A stretch of DNA of 64,000 nt from assembly GCF_004217555.1 (NCBI RefSeq), contig NZ_SHKW01000001.1, positions 4,154,001 to 4,218,000 of the forward strand, read 5' to 3'. The notes beneath the pieces are model-generated. The model was given only the letters and a program-made list of their open reading frames with translations. It searched no databases and had not been told where the DNA came from. This document shows, piece by piece, positions 18,455 through 27,970 of the stretch. Made by a program: the position numbers and the translations under genes. The first letter of the stretch is position 1. Every line of letters begins with the position of its first letter. This DNA is from Edaphobacter modestus. Its GTDB lineage: Bacteria; Acidobacteriota; Terriglobia; Terriglobales; Acidobacteriaceae.

Positions 18455-19537
18455 TCACGGCCCTGCCGGTGGTCCAGGTTGCCCAGGAACTATGAAAGCG
18501 TCAGCTGAATCAGCACGCCGAGTCGGACGTCGGATACCAAGCTTCTTCATCCTGTCAATCAGTGTCGTCCGCTTCAGTCCCAGTTGTGTGGCTGCCCCAT
18601 TCGGGCCTCCGATCACCCAACCGGTCGCGTCCAGCGTTTGAAGAATGAGAGCACGTTCGGATTCTCTGAGCGTTTTGGGGAGCTCAGGCTTGGAGCCGCT
18701 GAGCGTGGTTGATGCGGTGGGGCTGGTAGCCGTGGGCAGCCCCGGGGATGGCAACGGGTTTGGAAGAACTTCATCGTTCGCCAGAATCACTGCGCGCTCA
18801 ATTAGGTTTTGAAGCTCACGGATGTTGCCAGGCCACGCGTAGGACGTAAGTGCGGCCATTGTTTCTGGTGGAATGTGGTTGATTTGCTTACGCATACGGC
18901 GGCTGAATATGTCCACAAAGTGTGTCACTAATACCGGAATGTCTTCGTAGCGCGCCCGAAGCGGTGGTAGAAGGATGGGGAAAACATTCAAGCGATAATA
19001 CAGGTCACTGCGGAACTCGTTGCGCGCTACCATTTCCAACAGGTTGCGATTTGTTGCTGCCACGAGCCTCACGTCCACATGATGGGTATGCCCGCTACCC
19101 AGGCGCTCGAACTCCTGTTCCTGCAAGACCCGTAGCAATTTAGGCTGGAGCTGTGGCGGGATGTCACCCACTTCGTCCAGGAACAGCGTGCCGGTATCAG
19201 CCATTTCGAAACGGCCAATCTTCTGAGCGATAGCTCCGGTGAACGCGCCTCTTTCGTGACCAAACAGCTCGCTCTCCAGAAGGTCCAGGGGGATTGCCGC
19301 GCAGTTCAGCTTAATGAAGGGTCGGCCGCATCGTTCGCTGAGGTTGTAAATTGCGCGCGCAATCAGCTCCTTGCCTGTACCTGTTTCTCCTTCTATCAGG
19401 ACGGTAGAGTTGGTGGATGCAACTCGTTCAACTTGCTCCAGCACCTGTTCCAGAACACGGCTGTTCCCGACGATTTGCTCAAATCTTCGTTCGCCTCGAT
19501 CGAATTCACGGGAATTGAATACTGCCGAAGCTGCCAC
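18455..19537 (-). CDS. Sigma-54-dependent transcriptional activator lacking its own receiver
   Basis: About 360 aa from a GTG with GGAGG 5 nt upstream; the frame is open 24 codons further and would overlap the previous gene. The AAA+ domain (about 25-265) has Walker A GETGTGKE, the sigma-54 contact loop GAFTGA, Walker B LFLDEVGDIP and the arginine region RSDLYYRLNVFPI. A Fis-type HTH lies near residues 310-345 (LILQTLDATGWVIGGPNGAATQLGLKRTTLIDRM style; GAATQLGLKRTTL visible). It remodels RNA polymerase-sigma54. It has no regulatory domain of its own; a receiver-only gene ends 28 bp upstream and may supply the control in trans. Confidence 0.92.
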   Translation of the reverse strand: MAASAVFNSREFDRGERRFEQIVGNSRVLEQVLEQVERVASTNSTVLIEGETGTGKELIARAIYNLSERCGRPFIKLNCAAIPLDLLESELFGHERGAFTGAIAQKIGRFEMADTGTLFLDEVGDIPPQLQPKLLRVLQEQEFERLGSGHTHHVDVRLVAATNRNLLEMVARNEFRSDLYYRLNVFPILLPPLRARYEDIPVLVTHFVDIFSRRMRKQINHIPPETMAALTSYAWPGNIRELQNLIERAVILANDEVLPNPLPSPGLPTATSPTASTTLSGSKPELPKTLRESERALILQTLDATGWVIGGPNGAATQLGLKRTTLIDRMKKLGIRRPTRRADSADAFIVPGQPGPPAGP

Positions 19538-19565
19538 TGGAACCTCCGGGCGTCTTTCGATTGGC

Positions 19566-19958
19566 TTACATCTCCAGAGCTGCCCAAACGCTTTCGAGGA
19601 GGGCATCATCGCTGAAGGGTTTCGACAGGAACTCTACTGCGCCGGAACGGAGAGCCTGCATTCGTATCTTTGCGTCCCCATGCGCTGTGATGAAGATGGT
19701 CGGAATCCGGCAACGTTCCGCGTTTAGTGTTGCCTGTAAATCCAGGCCCGACATGCCCGGCATGCGAATGTCCGTAATTAGGCATGCAGTCTGATGCTGC
19801 TGCCCCGACTTGAGGAAGTCCTCCGCGGATGCGAACGCGCTTGCGGGCAAGCCGACGGCTTTCATTAGCCCTTGCAAAGCACTCCGAACGGACTCGTCAT
19901 CATCGACAATTGCAACGAGTTTCGCGTTGGTCTGGGTCGCGTTGGTCTGGGTCGCCAT
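19566..19958 (-). CDS. Stand-alone response-regulator receiver domain
   Basis: 130 aa, a single receiver domain: acidic pocket VDDDESV, phospho-acceptor Asp in LITDIRMPGMSG (about residue 62), Thr in FITAHGD and Lys in FLSKPFSDDALL. The N-terminus carries a tandem repeat ATQTN-ATQTN. No output domain follows in frame. The next gene, 28 bp away on the same strand, encodes the AAA+ and Fis parts of an NtrC-like activator. The likeliest reading is a split activator, with this protein as the phosphorylatable half. The receiver sequence is of FixJ type rather than NtrC type, so it may instead act as a phosphate shuttle from the PAS kinase upstream. Confidence 0.9.
   Translation of the reverse strand: MATQTNATQTNAKLVAIVDDDESVRSALQGLMKAVGLPASAFASAEDFLKSGQQHQTACLITDIRMPGMSGLDLQATLNAERCRIPTIFITAHGDAKIRMQALRSGAVEFLSKPFSDDALLESVWAALEM
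19923..19952. repeat. 15-bp tandem duplication in the receiver gene
   Basis: The unit CGCGTTGGTCTGGGT occurs at 19923-19937 and again, identical, at 19938-19952. It encodes repeated QTNAT near the start of the receiver protein and keeps frame. Confidence 0.9.
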
Positions 19959-20267
19959 ATCAGCAGATTAGTCCCTGCGGCGACTGGCGCGCAATTATCC
20001 TTTGGTATGAGTTGTCTAATACCTGAATGCACGCCGCTTCCGGACCTTTGTCCGACACTTCGGTCCAAATCCTGATATCCGAAGCGGCGCGAGATTCATG
20101 CACCGAATGTTATTGTCAGCGCCTGTGGACTCCTCGATCGAGCATGTATGCCACAATAACGCTGACTTCAAGAGCGATAGCCAAGAAATGTGGCATATTC
20201 CATGACAATGCAAAGATTTGCCAGTTTGCGGGCATCGATGACGTCGAGATCGCTTGCCAGTGTGATT
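19959..20267. other. Intergenic region between two response-regulator genes
   Basis: 309 bp with no supported gene. It probably holds the promoter of the receiver/AAA+ pair, but no convincing -24/-12 or -35/-10 element was identified. Confidence 0.4.
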
Positions 20268-20903
20268 CTACGTCAGATTCTTTGCTGTTGGCAGCTTTAG
20301 TCTCTCCGCCATTCTGACTAAGTCGGCGAGAGAGTCGGCTTGCATCTTACGCATAACGTGGCCGCGATGGATCTTCACAGTGATTTCGCTTGTGCCAATT
20401 TCGGATGCGATCTGCTTGTTGAGCATGCCGGAGATGACCAACTGCATAACTTCACGTTCTCGGTCCGTCAAGCCCTCATAACGTTTTCGTAAATCGGCCA
20501 TTTCACGCTGTTGTTGTCGCATCGCGCGATCACGTTCCAGCGCCTGATGAATCGCGTCCAGCAGGTCCTGGTCGCGGAATGGTTTGGTCAGAAACTCTAT
20601 GGCACCGGACTTCATCGCCCTCACAGACATCGGGATGTCGCCGTGCCCGGTAATGAAAATGATTGGGATCTCGATGCCCGCTTCGACTAGTTTGCGTTGG
20701 AAATCCAGGCCGTTCAGGCCGGGAAGGCGCACGTCCAGAACCAGGCAACCGGGGCTGACGGCCGCGCCAGTCGCGAGGAATTCCTGTGCGCTCGGAAATG
20801 ACTCTGACCGCAATCCCACCGATTTAAGCAGGCCTTCGATTGAAGCACGAATGGACTCGTCGTCGTCGATGATGAAGACAGCTGAAGAGTCGCCGGTGGT
20901 CAT
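20268..20903 (-). CDS. FixJ-like response regulator
   Basis: 211 aa from an ATG that overlaps the stop of the kinase gene (ATGA). The receiver domain has [10 protein letters not shown], phospho-acceptor Asp57 in [19 protein letters not shown] and Lys in FLTKPFRD, a clear FixJ/TodT signature. A helical linker ([18 protein letters not shown]) leads to a LuxR-type HTH with [26 protein letters not shown] and [15 protein letters not shown]. It is translationally coupled to the six-PAS kinase, so that kinase is the obvious phosphodonor. The family controls oxygen, redox or aromatic-compound responses; the target genes are not visible. Confidence 0.93.
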   Translation of the reverse strand: MTTGDSSAVFIIDDDESIRASIEGLLKSVGLRSESFPSAQEFLATGAAVSPGCLVLDVRLPGLNGLDFQRKLVEAGIEIPIIFITGHGDIPMSVRAMKSGAIEFLTKPFRDQDLLDAIHQALERDRAMRQQQREMADLRKRYEGLTDREREVMQLVISGMLNKQIASEIGTSEITVKIHRGHVMRKMQADSLADLVRMAERLKLPTAKNLT

Positions 20904-23900
20904 GGCCGGGCCTCGGTTTCTGTTGGCAGTGTGAAGTAAAAGATGGTGCCGCGACCGGAGTTCGACGTTGCCCACAGTCGTCCAGCGTGGGATTCGATAA
21001 TTGTGCGGCTAATGGCCAGACCCATTCCGGTCCCCTGGGACTTCGTGGTAAAGAACGCATCAAAAATCTTATCGGACTCTGGTGGCAGTCCGGCCCCAGT
21101 GTCGATCACAGAAACCAGAAGCTGATCGGCTTTGTCGCGCTGCAACCTGAGGGTGAGCTCCCGGCTGCCCTCGACTCGCTTCATTGCCTCAATGCTGTTG
21201 ATCATTAGGTTCATGAGGACTTGTTGCAGCTGGACACGATCTCCGATGACTCTCGGACACTCCTCCGCGAGTTCGGTTCGAACAGAGACGCTGTGTTCCG
21301 CGGCTTCGTTTCTCAGCAGCACGATGATGTCGTTGATCACTTCATTGAGATCAACGGCTTCCAGTTCCTGAGCGCTTTTCTTAAACAGCAAACGGGTGCG
21401 GCTGATGATCTCCGCTGCCCGGGTTGCATCTTTGACAATCCTCCTGGCCGCCTCGCGCGCCTCCTCGATGTTGGGGTGATCGCCCGCAAGCCATCGTACG
21501 CAGGTATTGGCGTTAGTCATGGCGGCAGCGATCGGCTGATTGACTTCGTGTGCAAGCGACGCAGTCAGCTCTCCCATCGTGGTCACTCTGTTTATATGCG
21601 CGAGCTCAGCTTCTAATTGGCGCATCCTGTCGCGCTCTTGTTCGACGCGTTTCTGTTCCGTCACATCAACATGCGTACCGACGACTTCTACATGGTCTCC
21701 GCTGGCAGTAAAGACCGGATGGCCTAACACATGGATGTGTTTAATTTTTCCATCCGGCATTACGATCCTGAACTCGTGGGCATAGTCTTCTCTCTCGCGT
21801 ACGGCCTCTTCGCGATGTTGGCGCACCCAGTCGCGGTCCTCTGGATGTATCCGTTGACCCACCATTTCGGCGTCCGGAGCGCCCTGCTGCGGATCAAACT
21901 CCCAAATCCGAAAATTTTCCTCTGACCAGTAAGCCGCCGTATTCGTCCTGGCCTTGAAAGCCCAGCTGCCCGTGTGGGTCAGCCTCTGCGCTTCGGCGAG
22001 ATAAGCTTCACTCCGCCGCAGGGCTTCTTCCACCCGCTTGTGCTCCGTAACATCCATCGCGGTGCCGACAAATTCAAGAATCTCTCCTTTCCGATCGAGT
22101 ACCGGATTGCCGATGGCCTGGATGTATTTCACAGTACCGTCGGGCAGCAGTACTCTGAACTCGTGGGTGTAACTGGCCTTCTCTCGGGCTGCCTTCGCGA
22201 TGCGCTCAAGCAAAGCCTCGCGGTCCTCTGGATGGGTGCGTTGGACGAATGTTTCGCCGCTGGGAATACGCTCCTGCAGATCGTATCCATAAATTCGTAG
22301 CATCTCCTCGGAGCAGTAATTCATCTCGCGAGTAAAGGGGGCCCAGCCAAAACTGCCTGTGTGGCTCAGCCTCTGCGCCTGTGCCAGATAATACTCACTT
22401 CGCCTTAACGCTTCCTCGGCCCGCTTACGATCCTCGATGTCCGTCAGGGTTCCATACCATCTCACGATTTTGCGGCCCTCATCGCGCAGCGGCACGCTGC
22501 GAACCAGAAACCAGCGATATTCTCCGTCAGCTCCGCGACGAAACCGCGTCACGTCTTCAAGCGGTTGACCGTTAGCGACGGACGCGCGCCACTTGTCGAG
22601 ATGTATTTCAACGTCTGCCGGGTGAATCACAGATTGCCAGCCTGAGCCGGCGGTCTCCTCGGCCGACAACCCGGTGTATTCTCGCCAACGCCGGTTCGCA
22701 GAAGCGTTGGAACCATCAGGCAAAGTGATAAACACCAGCGCGGGAATCGTTTCGATCGCGTCGCGAAGTTCCTTTTCACTCCTGCGGGCAGCCTCTTTGG
22801 CGCGCTTCTGCTCCGTAATGTCCTCGCATACGACCAGCAGCACCCGCCGCTTCTTCAGAAACACTGCATTGGCTGTCTCCCGGACCCAAATCATCGTGCC
22901 GTCTTTACGTATCTTTCTAGCTTCCCACCTCGTCGTCCGGCCGGCTTGGTCGAAGCAGGAATTCGCATGATTCTGTACCGCCTGTCGATCGGGTTCGTAA
23001 AAGGAATTCAATACAGGTTGTCCAATCAATTCCTCCCGTTTGTAGCCCAGCTGTTCCGCGCCGAAGATATTCACGTCTACGATTGTTCCTGCCGAATCCA
23101 CGACGAAATACATCGTGGGATTGCTCTCAAAAGCCGCCCTCCATTGCTCCTCGATTTCTTCGCGAGCTTGTTCGGCGCGCTTCCGCTCGGTGATGTCGTT
23201 GTTGGTTTCGAGGACAGCAATGGGCGTGCCGTTGTCGTTTCGCTGCAATGACCACCGGCTCGCCACTATAGCGTGGCTTCCGTCCTTCCTGGTGTGCACA
23301 AGTTCGCCTTCCCAGCGTCCCTCCTGCAGCAGCTCTGCCTGGATCTTTTCAAGCGGCGCCGGAAAAACTGTCTGCATCAGCTCGTGGGTGACCCTGCCAA
23401 TGGCTTCTTGTCCCGTCCAGCCGTAAAACTCCTCAGCGCCGCGATTCCAGTAGGTGATAACGTCATCCCTATCGCGGACGAAGATGGTGTCATGGGTGAG
23501 GTTGAGCAGGTTTGCCTGCTCGCGCAAAGCGGCTTCGTCCCGTTTGCGCCGGGTTATGTCAACCATGACCCCACGCAGCCGTGCCACGCGTCCATTCTCA
23601 GCCACCACCGCAATCAGATCGCGCATCCATGCCACTCGCCCATCGGCGGCAATCATGCGGTACTCAAAATCGCGGGCAGTTCTCTGAAGGGTCGCGTCTT
23701 GGCAGAATTGCACTGCCCGATCGCGGTCTTCGGGGTGAAGGTGGTCCTTCCAGAATGTGGGTTCCTTTAGCCATCTTTCCATCGGATAACCAAGCACGCG
23801 TTCCGCCTGCTCGCTGACGAATGTGAAAGCGAAGGTCTGGGCATCGGCTTCCCAAACAATACCCTCGATCGAATTAACCAGATCGGCGAACTGTTGCTGT

Positions 23901-24304
23901 ACAGCCAGCGCTTCGGTATGGAGCTGGTTGGCTTTTACTGCCTCTTTACGTGCTCGGTCGGAGAGATGGCTGCTGGTGATTCCTATGACGAGGAACGCAA
24001 TCAACGCAAAAATGTCACGCCAGTCACTGATCTTTAAGCTGCCTACCGGGGGGACCAACAAGGTGAACCCGAGTGCGGCAAGAAGCGAGAAAAATATCGC
24101 GTAACGAAGACCCCACTGCGCCGAAACAATCAAAAGGGCAAACAGAAAGGCGAGAACGGCGATTAACGGCCGTTCGGACACGGGTATCATTGAGAGCGCG
24201 GCGACTATAGCCAGCACCGCCACAACGCAGAGGACAAGTCGGATAATCGGCTTGTTCATGAGTACCGGCAACGTGTTGGAGAGCCAACTGCCGGACGATC
24301 TCAT
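20900..24304 (-). CDS. Membrane histidine kinase with six PAS domains
   Basis: 1134 aa from an ATG with GAGG 5 nt upstream. The N-terminal 115 residues form three or four membrane helices resembling the KdpD-type DUF4118 sensor. Six PAS/PAC units follow, each ending in a DITxxKR-like linker ([66 protein letters not shown]), at about 150-260, 265-385, 390-505, 510-635, 640-760 and 765-885. The kinase core is FixL/DctB type: H-box [15 protein letters not shown]-box [13 protein letters not shown]1 DTGAGLP and G2 GTGMGLAIS. No haem-ligand His is assignable by eye. It phosphorylates the FixJ-like regulator encoded immediately downstream. Confidence 0.95.
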   Translation of the reverse strand: MRSSGSWLSNTLPVLMNKPIIRLVLCVVAVLAIVAALSMIPVSERPLIAVLAFLFALLIVSAQWGLRYAIFFSLLAALGFTLLVPPVGSLKISDWRDIFALIAFLVIGITSSHLSDRARKEAVKANQLHTEALAVQQQFADLVNSIEGIVWEADAQTFAFTFVSEQAERVLGYPMERWLKEPTFWKDHLHPEDRDRAVQFCQDATLQRTARDFEYRMIAADGRVAWMRDLIAVVAENGRVARLRGVMVDITRRKRDEAALREQANLLNLTHDTIFVRDRDDVITYWNRGAEEFYGWTGQEAIGRVTHELMQTVFPAPLEKIQAELLQEGRWEGELVHTRKDGSHAIVASRWSLQRNDNGTPIAVLETNNDITERKRAEQAREEIEEQWRAAFESNPTMYFVVDSAGTIVDVNIFGAEQLGYKREELIGQPVLNSFYEPDRQAVQNHANSCFDQAGRTTRWEARKIRKDGTMIWVRETANAVFLKKRRVLLVVCEDITEQKRAKEAARRSEKELRDAIETIPALVFITLPDGSNASANRRWREYTGLSAEETAGSGWQSVIHPADVEIHLDKWRASVANGQPLEDVTRFRRGADGEYRWFLVRSVPLRDEGRKIVRWYGTLTDIEDRKRAEEALRRSEYYLAQAQRLSHTGSFGWAPFTREMNYCSEEMLRIYGYDLQERIPSGETFVQRTHPEDREALLERIAKAAREKASYTHEFRVLLPDGTVKYIQAIGNPVLDRKGEILEFVGTAMDVTEHKRVEEALRRSEAYLAEAQRLTHTGSWAFKARTNTAAYWSEENFRIWEFDPQQGAPDAEMVGQRIHPEDRDWVRQHREEAVREREDYAHEFRIVMPDGKIKHIHVLGHPVFTASGDHVEVVGTHVDVTEQKRVEQERDRMRQLEAELAHINRVTTMGELTASLAHEVNQPIAAAMTNANTCVRWLAGDHPNIEEAREAARRIVKDATRAAEIISRTRLLFKKSAQELEAVDLNEVINDIIVLLRNEAAEHSVSVRTELAEECPRVIGDRVQLQQVLMNLMINSIEAMKRVEGSRELTLRLQRDKADQLLVSVIDTGAGLPPESDKIFDAFFTTKSQGTGMGLAISRTIIESHAGRLWATSNSGRGTIFYFTLPTETEARP

Positions 24305-24628
24305 AGATGCCTCGAGGTCCGCATATGTTCGGCCGCGTCATTGCAGCCGTAGTTTCAAGCTAACCGCAGGAAAATGATAGCGCAATATGAGATCGTCCCT
24401 TGCCGACCACCGAAATTAGCTTGTGGCATTGACTTAGGCATTGACCCCCTCCCTCACAAGGTTCTGGCCGAGGAGACATCAGAAGAGTGTTCAAAACAGA
24501 TCGCAGTCAGCTGTTATGTGACAGGCCAGAAACAAGCCCTATTTCGCAATCTGATGAGTACAACTCTTCCGGGCTTCTCGGCCGGTCAGACGAAATCTCG
24601 CTTGTCTGCGCGGAAGATGGCTTCGAAG
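24305..24628. other. Intergenic region upstream of the PAS kinase
   Basis: 324 bp with no supported gene. It should contain the kinase promoter and the end of the sigma-like transcript; no clear terminator hairpin was found. Confidence 0.4.
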
Positions 24629-25189
24629 TCAGGCGCAATGATTCGCGAACCTTGTTTGCCAGGCCCCAAGGGCCTCAACGGGTGGATCGTAGGGATTGTA
24701 GGTGTTTGCCAGACGTTCGATTGCCAGCGCACGCGCAATCATGACATCCCGTCGCGAGCATCGCAAGAGAGTAGAGCAAGTGTCATCGGATTGCTTTTCG
24801 AGGACCGACATCACATAGACAAAACGCTCGAACGCATTGAGTCTGAGAATCGAGCCAAAGAGGTTAGCCTCTCCAGAGACAGCTGATCGTTTGAGAGGAA
24901 CGAACGGAAATTCATCCGTACGCTCCGGCGCAGGCATGATCATCCAGATCGCATGCTGGACAATCGTGCGTCGAGCCCGTGCTTGCGCCCACGCCATGAA
25001 AGCGCCAATTTCCTCTGCGCATTCTCCCATTCCGCTGAAAAAACACTGTCCGGCTTTATCAAGGTCAGCGGTTAGCAGGAACGACAACAGGTACAGACTG
25101 TTCATCTCGTCGGTCAGGATATTCCAGACGTCGGTACCGGTTGCGTGGGTTGTGGTTCTCTCGTCACAGATGGGCATAGGCTCCTGCAT
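24629..25189 (-). CDS. Sigma-70-like small protein (ECF-like fold), function unknown
   Basis: 186 aa with AAGGAG 8 nt before the ATG. Residues 28-100 (DEMNSLYLLSFLLTADLDKAGQCF, ARARRTIVQHAI) resemble region 2 of ECF sigma factors, in which a small helical bundle binds core polymerase. Residues about 115-165 (FERFVYVMSVLEKQSDDTCSTLL, CSRRDVMIARALAIERL) resemble region 4, with a helix-turn-helix. Both parts are divergent and the -10-recognition residues are not obvious, so promoter recognition is uncertain. The gene lies 47 bp downstream of an omega-like gene on the same strand. A truncated relative occurs at 51869. Confidence 0.6.
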   Translation of the reverse strand: MQEPMPICDERTTTHATGTDVWNILTDEMNSLYLLSFLLTADLDKAGQCFFSGMGECAEEIGAFMAWAQARARRTIVQHAIWMIMPAPERTDEFPFVPLKRSAVSGEANLFGSILRLNAFERFVYVMSVLEKQSDDTCSTLLRCSRRDVMIARALAIERLANTYNPYDPPVEALGAWQTRFANHCA

Positions 25190-25236
25190 ATTAATCTCCT
25201 TCTTTCAGCTTGCGCGGTGCAACGGAATGCTGCCAG

Positions 25237-25422
25237 TTACGGGGTATATCGCACGATTGGGATTGGGTTGGACCGGCTGAAGTACATAAATACGTCGTTC
25301 GTCGTGTCCTGGATGCGAGTATTTGGCCTGTGAAGTTTACGGGTTGCCCGCGCTGCAAGCTTAGTTAGTAGAAAACGATTTGAAACGTGGGTCATTGCGC
25401 TGAAAATCAGATCAGAACGCAT
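25237..25422 (-). CDS. Small conserved protein resembling RNA polymerase omega subunit
   Basis: 61 aa from an ATG with GGAGG 5-6 nt upstream. The core SNRFLLTKLAARATRKLH resembles the omega (RpoZ) signature of an N-R-[FY]-x-L-x-x-x-A-A-x-R-A-R segment, and RPNTRIQDTTNDVF follows. It lacks the usual Asp/Glu-rich N-terminus, so identity as the housekeeping omega is not certain; a lineage-specific omega-like protein fits best. It lies just upstream of the sigma-like gene, giving a two-gene unit of polymerase-related small proteins. Confidence 0.5.
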   Translation of the reverse strand: MRSDLIFSAMTHVSNRFLLTKLAARATRKLHRPNTRIQDTTNDVFMYFSRSNPIPIVRYTP

Positions 25423-25889
25423 TGTGTCCTCCATTGAAGGGCCGTTTCAGCTCTTCAATCGTGGTGAATGCATTTGCATTGCCAAGAATCTGGGCAAATG
25501 AACATCTGCGATGTACCTGAATTCACGAGTGTTGTTCTGTGGAGGTTTTCAGTGTGTTTGAAAAGCGTCAAAGTCTCCGTCGAAATACCGACAGAGGCCT
25601 GATTTTCGACATCGCTCTTCTTGTCGGCGGGGCAATGAATCGCCCAGTCAAAAGAAAGCGTTCTTGTGGCTGCTGCAGGGCGGAGAGCTTCGGCTCCGAA
25701 TCAAAATGAGCACAGCGGTAACAAAACCAATGGGATCGAGCCTGTCGCGACTGGGTCACGCGACCATTCGAGCACTTCGTTTAGCAAAAGGGCGGCGAAT
25801 TGTTCGGTTCCCAAGGTTTGTTTTCTTGAAGAAAGCTGGGCAGCACCCCATCTCCAAACGACCGCCCTCCTGCATCTTCGGCTTCTAAA

Positions 25890-26715
25890 AGGACATCCGT
25901 GTAAAGCAGTCTGCTACGTCGCCACATGCCGAGCGCCTGCTGAGTGAGATGGTTCCCAAACCAGTCGTGCCGCACCACCAAGGAAGGAGATGCATAAGGA
26001 TGCTGACCTGATAAACGAAGCGGAGCGGCCACCTGAAAGAGCAGCTTTCCCGGGCGGAGGTGGCGCCGATGCACAATCCGGATACCTAGACCATCCGCCA
26101 AGCGAAGAGGTTAAAGGAGCCGGTGTCCTGTAGCGGAATCAGCAGGGCAGTGACGTGAACGACCACATCGTGAACGCTCGTTCGAAGGCCGAACTGCGCA
26201 AACAACCAGACTGACCCGCTGGCCAGCAGGTTGCCTTTTCAGCCTCGGTATGACGCAAGAGCAAGCAGAAATGCGTGAATAAAGGACGTACATGGCAAGA
26301 TATCGAGCAGCGGTGGGAAATAGATGAGCAGAAGCGGGCAGACGATAGCAGGGAAGTGATGTGCGAGATAGAAGTTGAGTAGGTTGATCAGCGCAAGCCT
26401 GTGCGCCATCACGGCGAAAACTGCGGGCCATGGTGAAGGCGCAGGCGAGAAGGATCAGGTGATATCCGCATATGCAGTACGCGCTTGCAGGGCATATCCG
26501 CAGAGCAATTCCGTCCTCTGGCGCCTGTCGGATATGTAGCCGCGCTACGAGCACGAAACCTTCTGCAGAGGAGACGAAGTCGAACGGCTCGTTAATAAGG
26601 TTGCTGAGGATGTCGGCCGATGCACGAGGTCATCCAGGCCAAGAAGACGCCGCACAACGCGTCGATTTCGGGCCAGCGCCGAACCCGCCCGAATCCCAGG
26701 ACCGAGTTCAACCGC
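25890..26715 (-). pseudogene. Decayed OpgC-like membrane protein gene
   Basis: Read on the minus strand, fragments of one membrane protein appear in order but in different frames: EIDALCGVFLAWMT near 26665, NEPFDFVSSAEGFVLV near 26585, ICGYHLILLACAFTMA near 26450, NFYLAHHFPAIVCPLLLIYFPPLLD near 26350, VWLFAQFGLRTSVHD and then TGSFNLFAWRMV near 26120, and VVRHDWFGNHLTQQALGM near 25960. These match the course of the OpgC (glucan succinylation) family. At least five frameshifts and internal stops separate them, so no functional protein can be made. The boundaries are approximate. Confidence 0.65.
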
Positions 26716-26850
26716 GCCTCTTTCGATCAACAGATGGCGGCTACTTCATATTGAGGCTTCCCATATTCTGCTGGGCCGAGGATTTCGAGTACGCCTAGGC
26801 TAGGCGGGCGCATCCGAAATGTCTCTCAAGCATGAACAGACCGCGCGACG

Positions 26851-26892
26851 TGTGATGATGTGGAAATCACTTGGCGGTTCCACATCATCACA
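26851..26892. repeat. Perfect 15-bp inverted repeat
   Basis: TGTGATGATGTGGAA (26851-26865) and TTCCACATCATCACA (26878-26892) form a hairpin with a 12-nt loop, upstream of the opgC remnant. There is no T tract. It could be a terminator, an operator or the end of a lost element. Confidence 0.7.
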
Positions 26893-27001
26893 CCTCCATC
26901 AGCATTGGTGTCGTCCGCTGGTTACGATGTAAGGCGGCTTTCCGTATGCGGTATAACTACAAGCCGCGTTGGAGGCTTAAGGGAGAGCGTTGTTGCTATC
27001 G

Positions 27002-27421
27002 TTAGTTGGTGGATAGTAAATGTTTCACAGCGTTAGCGTTCGCGGCTGCTTTCGTTTCGGCTTTAGTAGGATCAACCTTCATTCCATATTCCTGGCCTTC
27101 GATCCAAATCCGGTTTAGGTACTCGGTGTCTCCATATTTGTGGAAGGTGACATCAGAGTGGGGGTGAGGTTGTGCAGAAAGCGTGGGTATGATGTCGACG
27201 AACACCGCATGCACGCCATCGCTACTCTGGATCTGCAATATGCTTCCATCCTCTTCGGACGGGATGATTCTGTAGGAGCCCGCCGGCATCCTGGCGTTGC
27301 CAGCGTAAAACGGAAATGAGGTTGTAAAATCCTCGCTGGTAGCGATCTGTGCGGCGAGAGGCATCACGGACAACAGGGATAGCAACCCCATGCTTACAAT
27401 TAGTTTGCTTACGTTTTTCAT
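27002..27421 (-). CDS. Small secreted protein of acidobacterial type
   Basis: 139 aa. The signal peptide ends near VMPLAAQIA (residue 25). The mature protein begins with FTTSFPFYAGNARMPAGSYRI, which reads like a small beta-barrel or beta-sandwich domain common as an exported protein in Acidobacteriota, and ends with LNRIWIEGQEYGMKV and an Ala/Lys-rich tail. GAGGAG lies 6 nt before the ATG. No enzymatic motif is visible. Function unknown. Confidence 0.75.
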   Translation of the reverse strand: MKNVSKLIVSMGLLSLLSVMPLAAQIATSEDFTTSFPFYAGNARMPAGSYRIIPSEEDGSILQIQSSDGVHAVFVDIIPTLSAQPHPHSDVTFHKYGDTEYLNRIWIEGQEYGMKVDPTKAETKAAANANAVKHLLSTN

Positions 27422-27970
27422 ACGATCTCCTCGACGTCATTTGCATTGCTTACCGCATGCGTCTTCTCTCTAGGAGCATCTGTAATGCCACTCTTGATGC
27501 TTTTCTTAGTCAGCTATACGATTTGACCTAACTAGTTTTCTCTCATATCTTTCACGCGTTGGACTCGCTTCCGAGGACTCAAGTGCGCAGTGCGATTGCA
27601 TTCGTGCGTGTCGGCAAAGCGACGAGCGGCGACCGTATTTCGACTGATAGCTGGCAGACGTCGTCCCGCTGTGGCAAAAATACACAGCCGGTTTGCGGGG
27701 TGCCAAGAACCACGCGTAGCCCAATTTCATGGCTGGACATCATGATCCTGAATTTCAACGCGCCTTCGATACTGAACCCGCATCACTCCTAGTCATTCAA
27801 TGATCGAAGTCCAAACCAGAAGAAGAGTGCAATTCGGTCATCAGGTGATTTCTGCAGTTGCGACCGGCGGCCCCATTCTCATCAAACCTGCAGCGACCAC
27901 ACCGCTTTGCTGCCTTCGGCTGGTTGAGCTGCAAAAATAGGCTCCCGCTGCGCAATGTCCATGTAAAGCG
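27422..27970. other. 549 bp without a supported gene
   Basis: Frames of 60-77 codons on both strands lack ribosome sites and domains. No repeat or strong hairpin was seen. The first part should hold the promoter of the secreted-protein gene. Confidence 0.4.

Noticed and set aside
18455..19609. Sigma-54 activator starting at 19609 and overlapping the receiver gene
   Set aside because: The GTG at 19537 has a near-perfect GGAGG site; the 24 extra codons lie mostly inside the receiver coding sequence.
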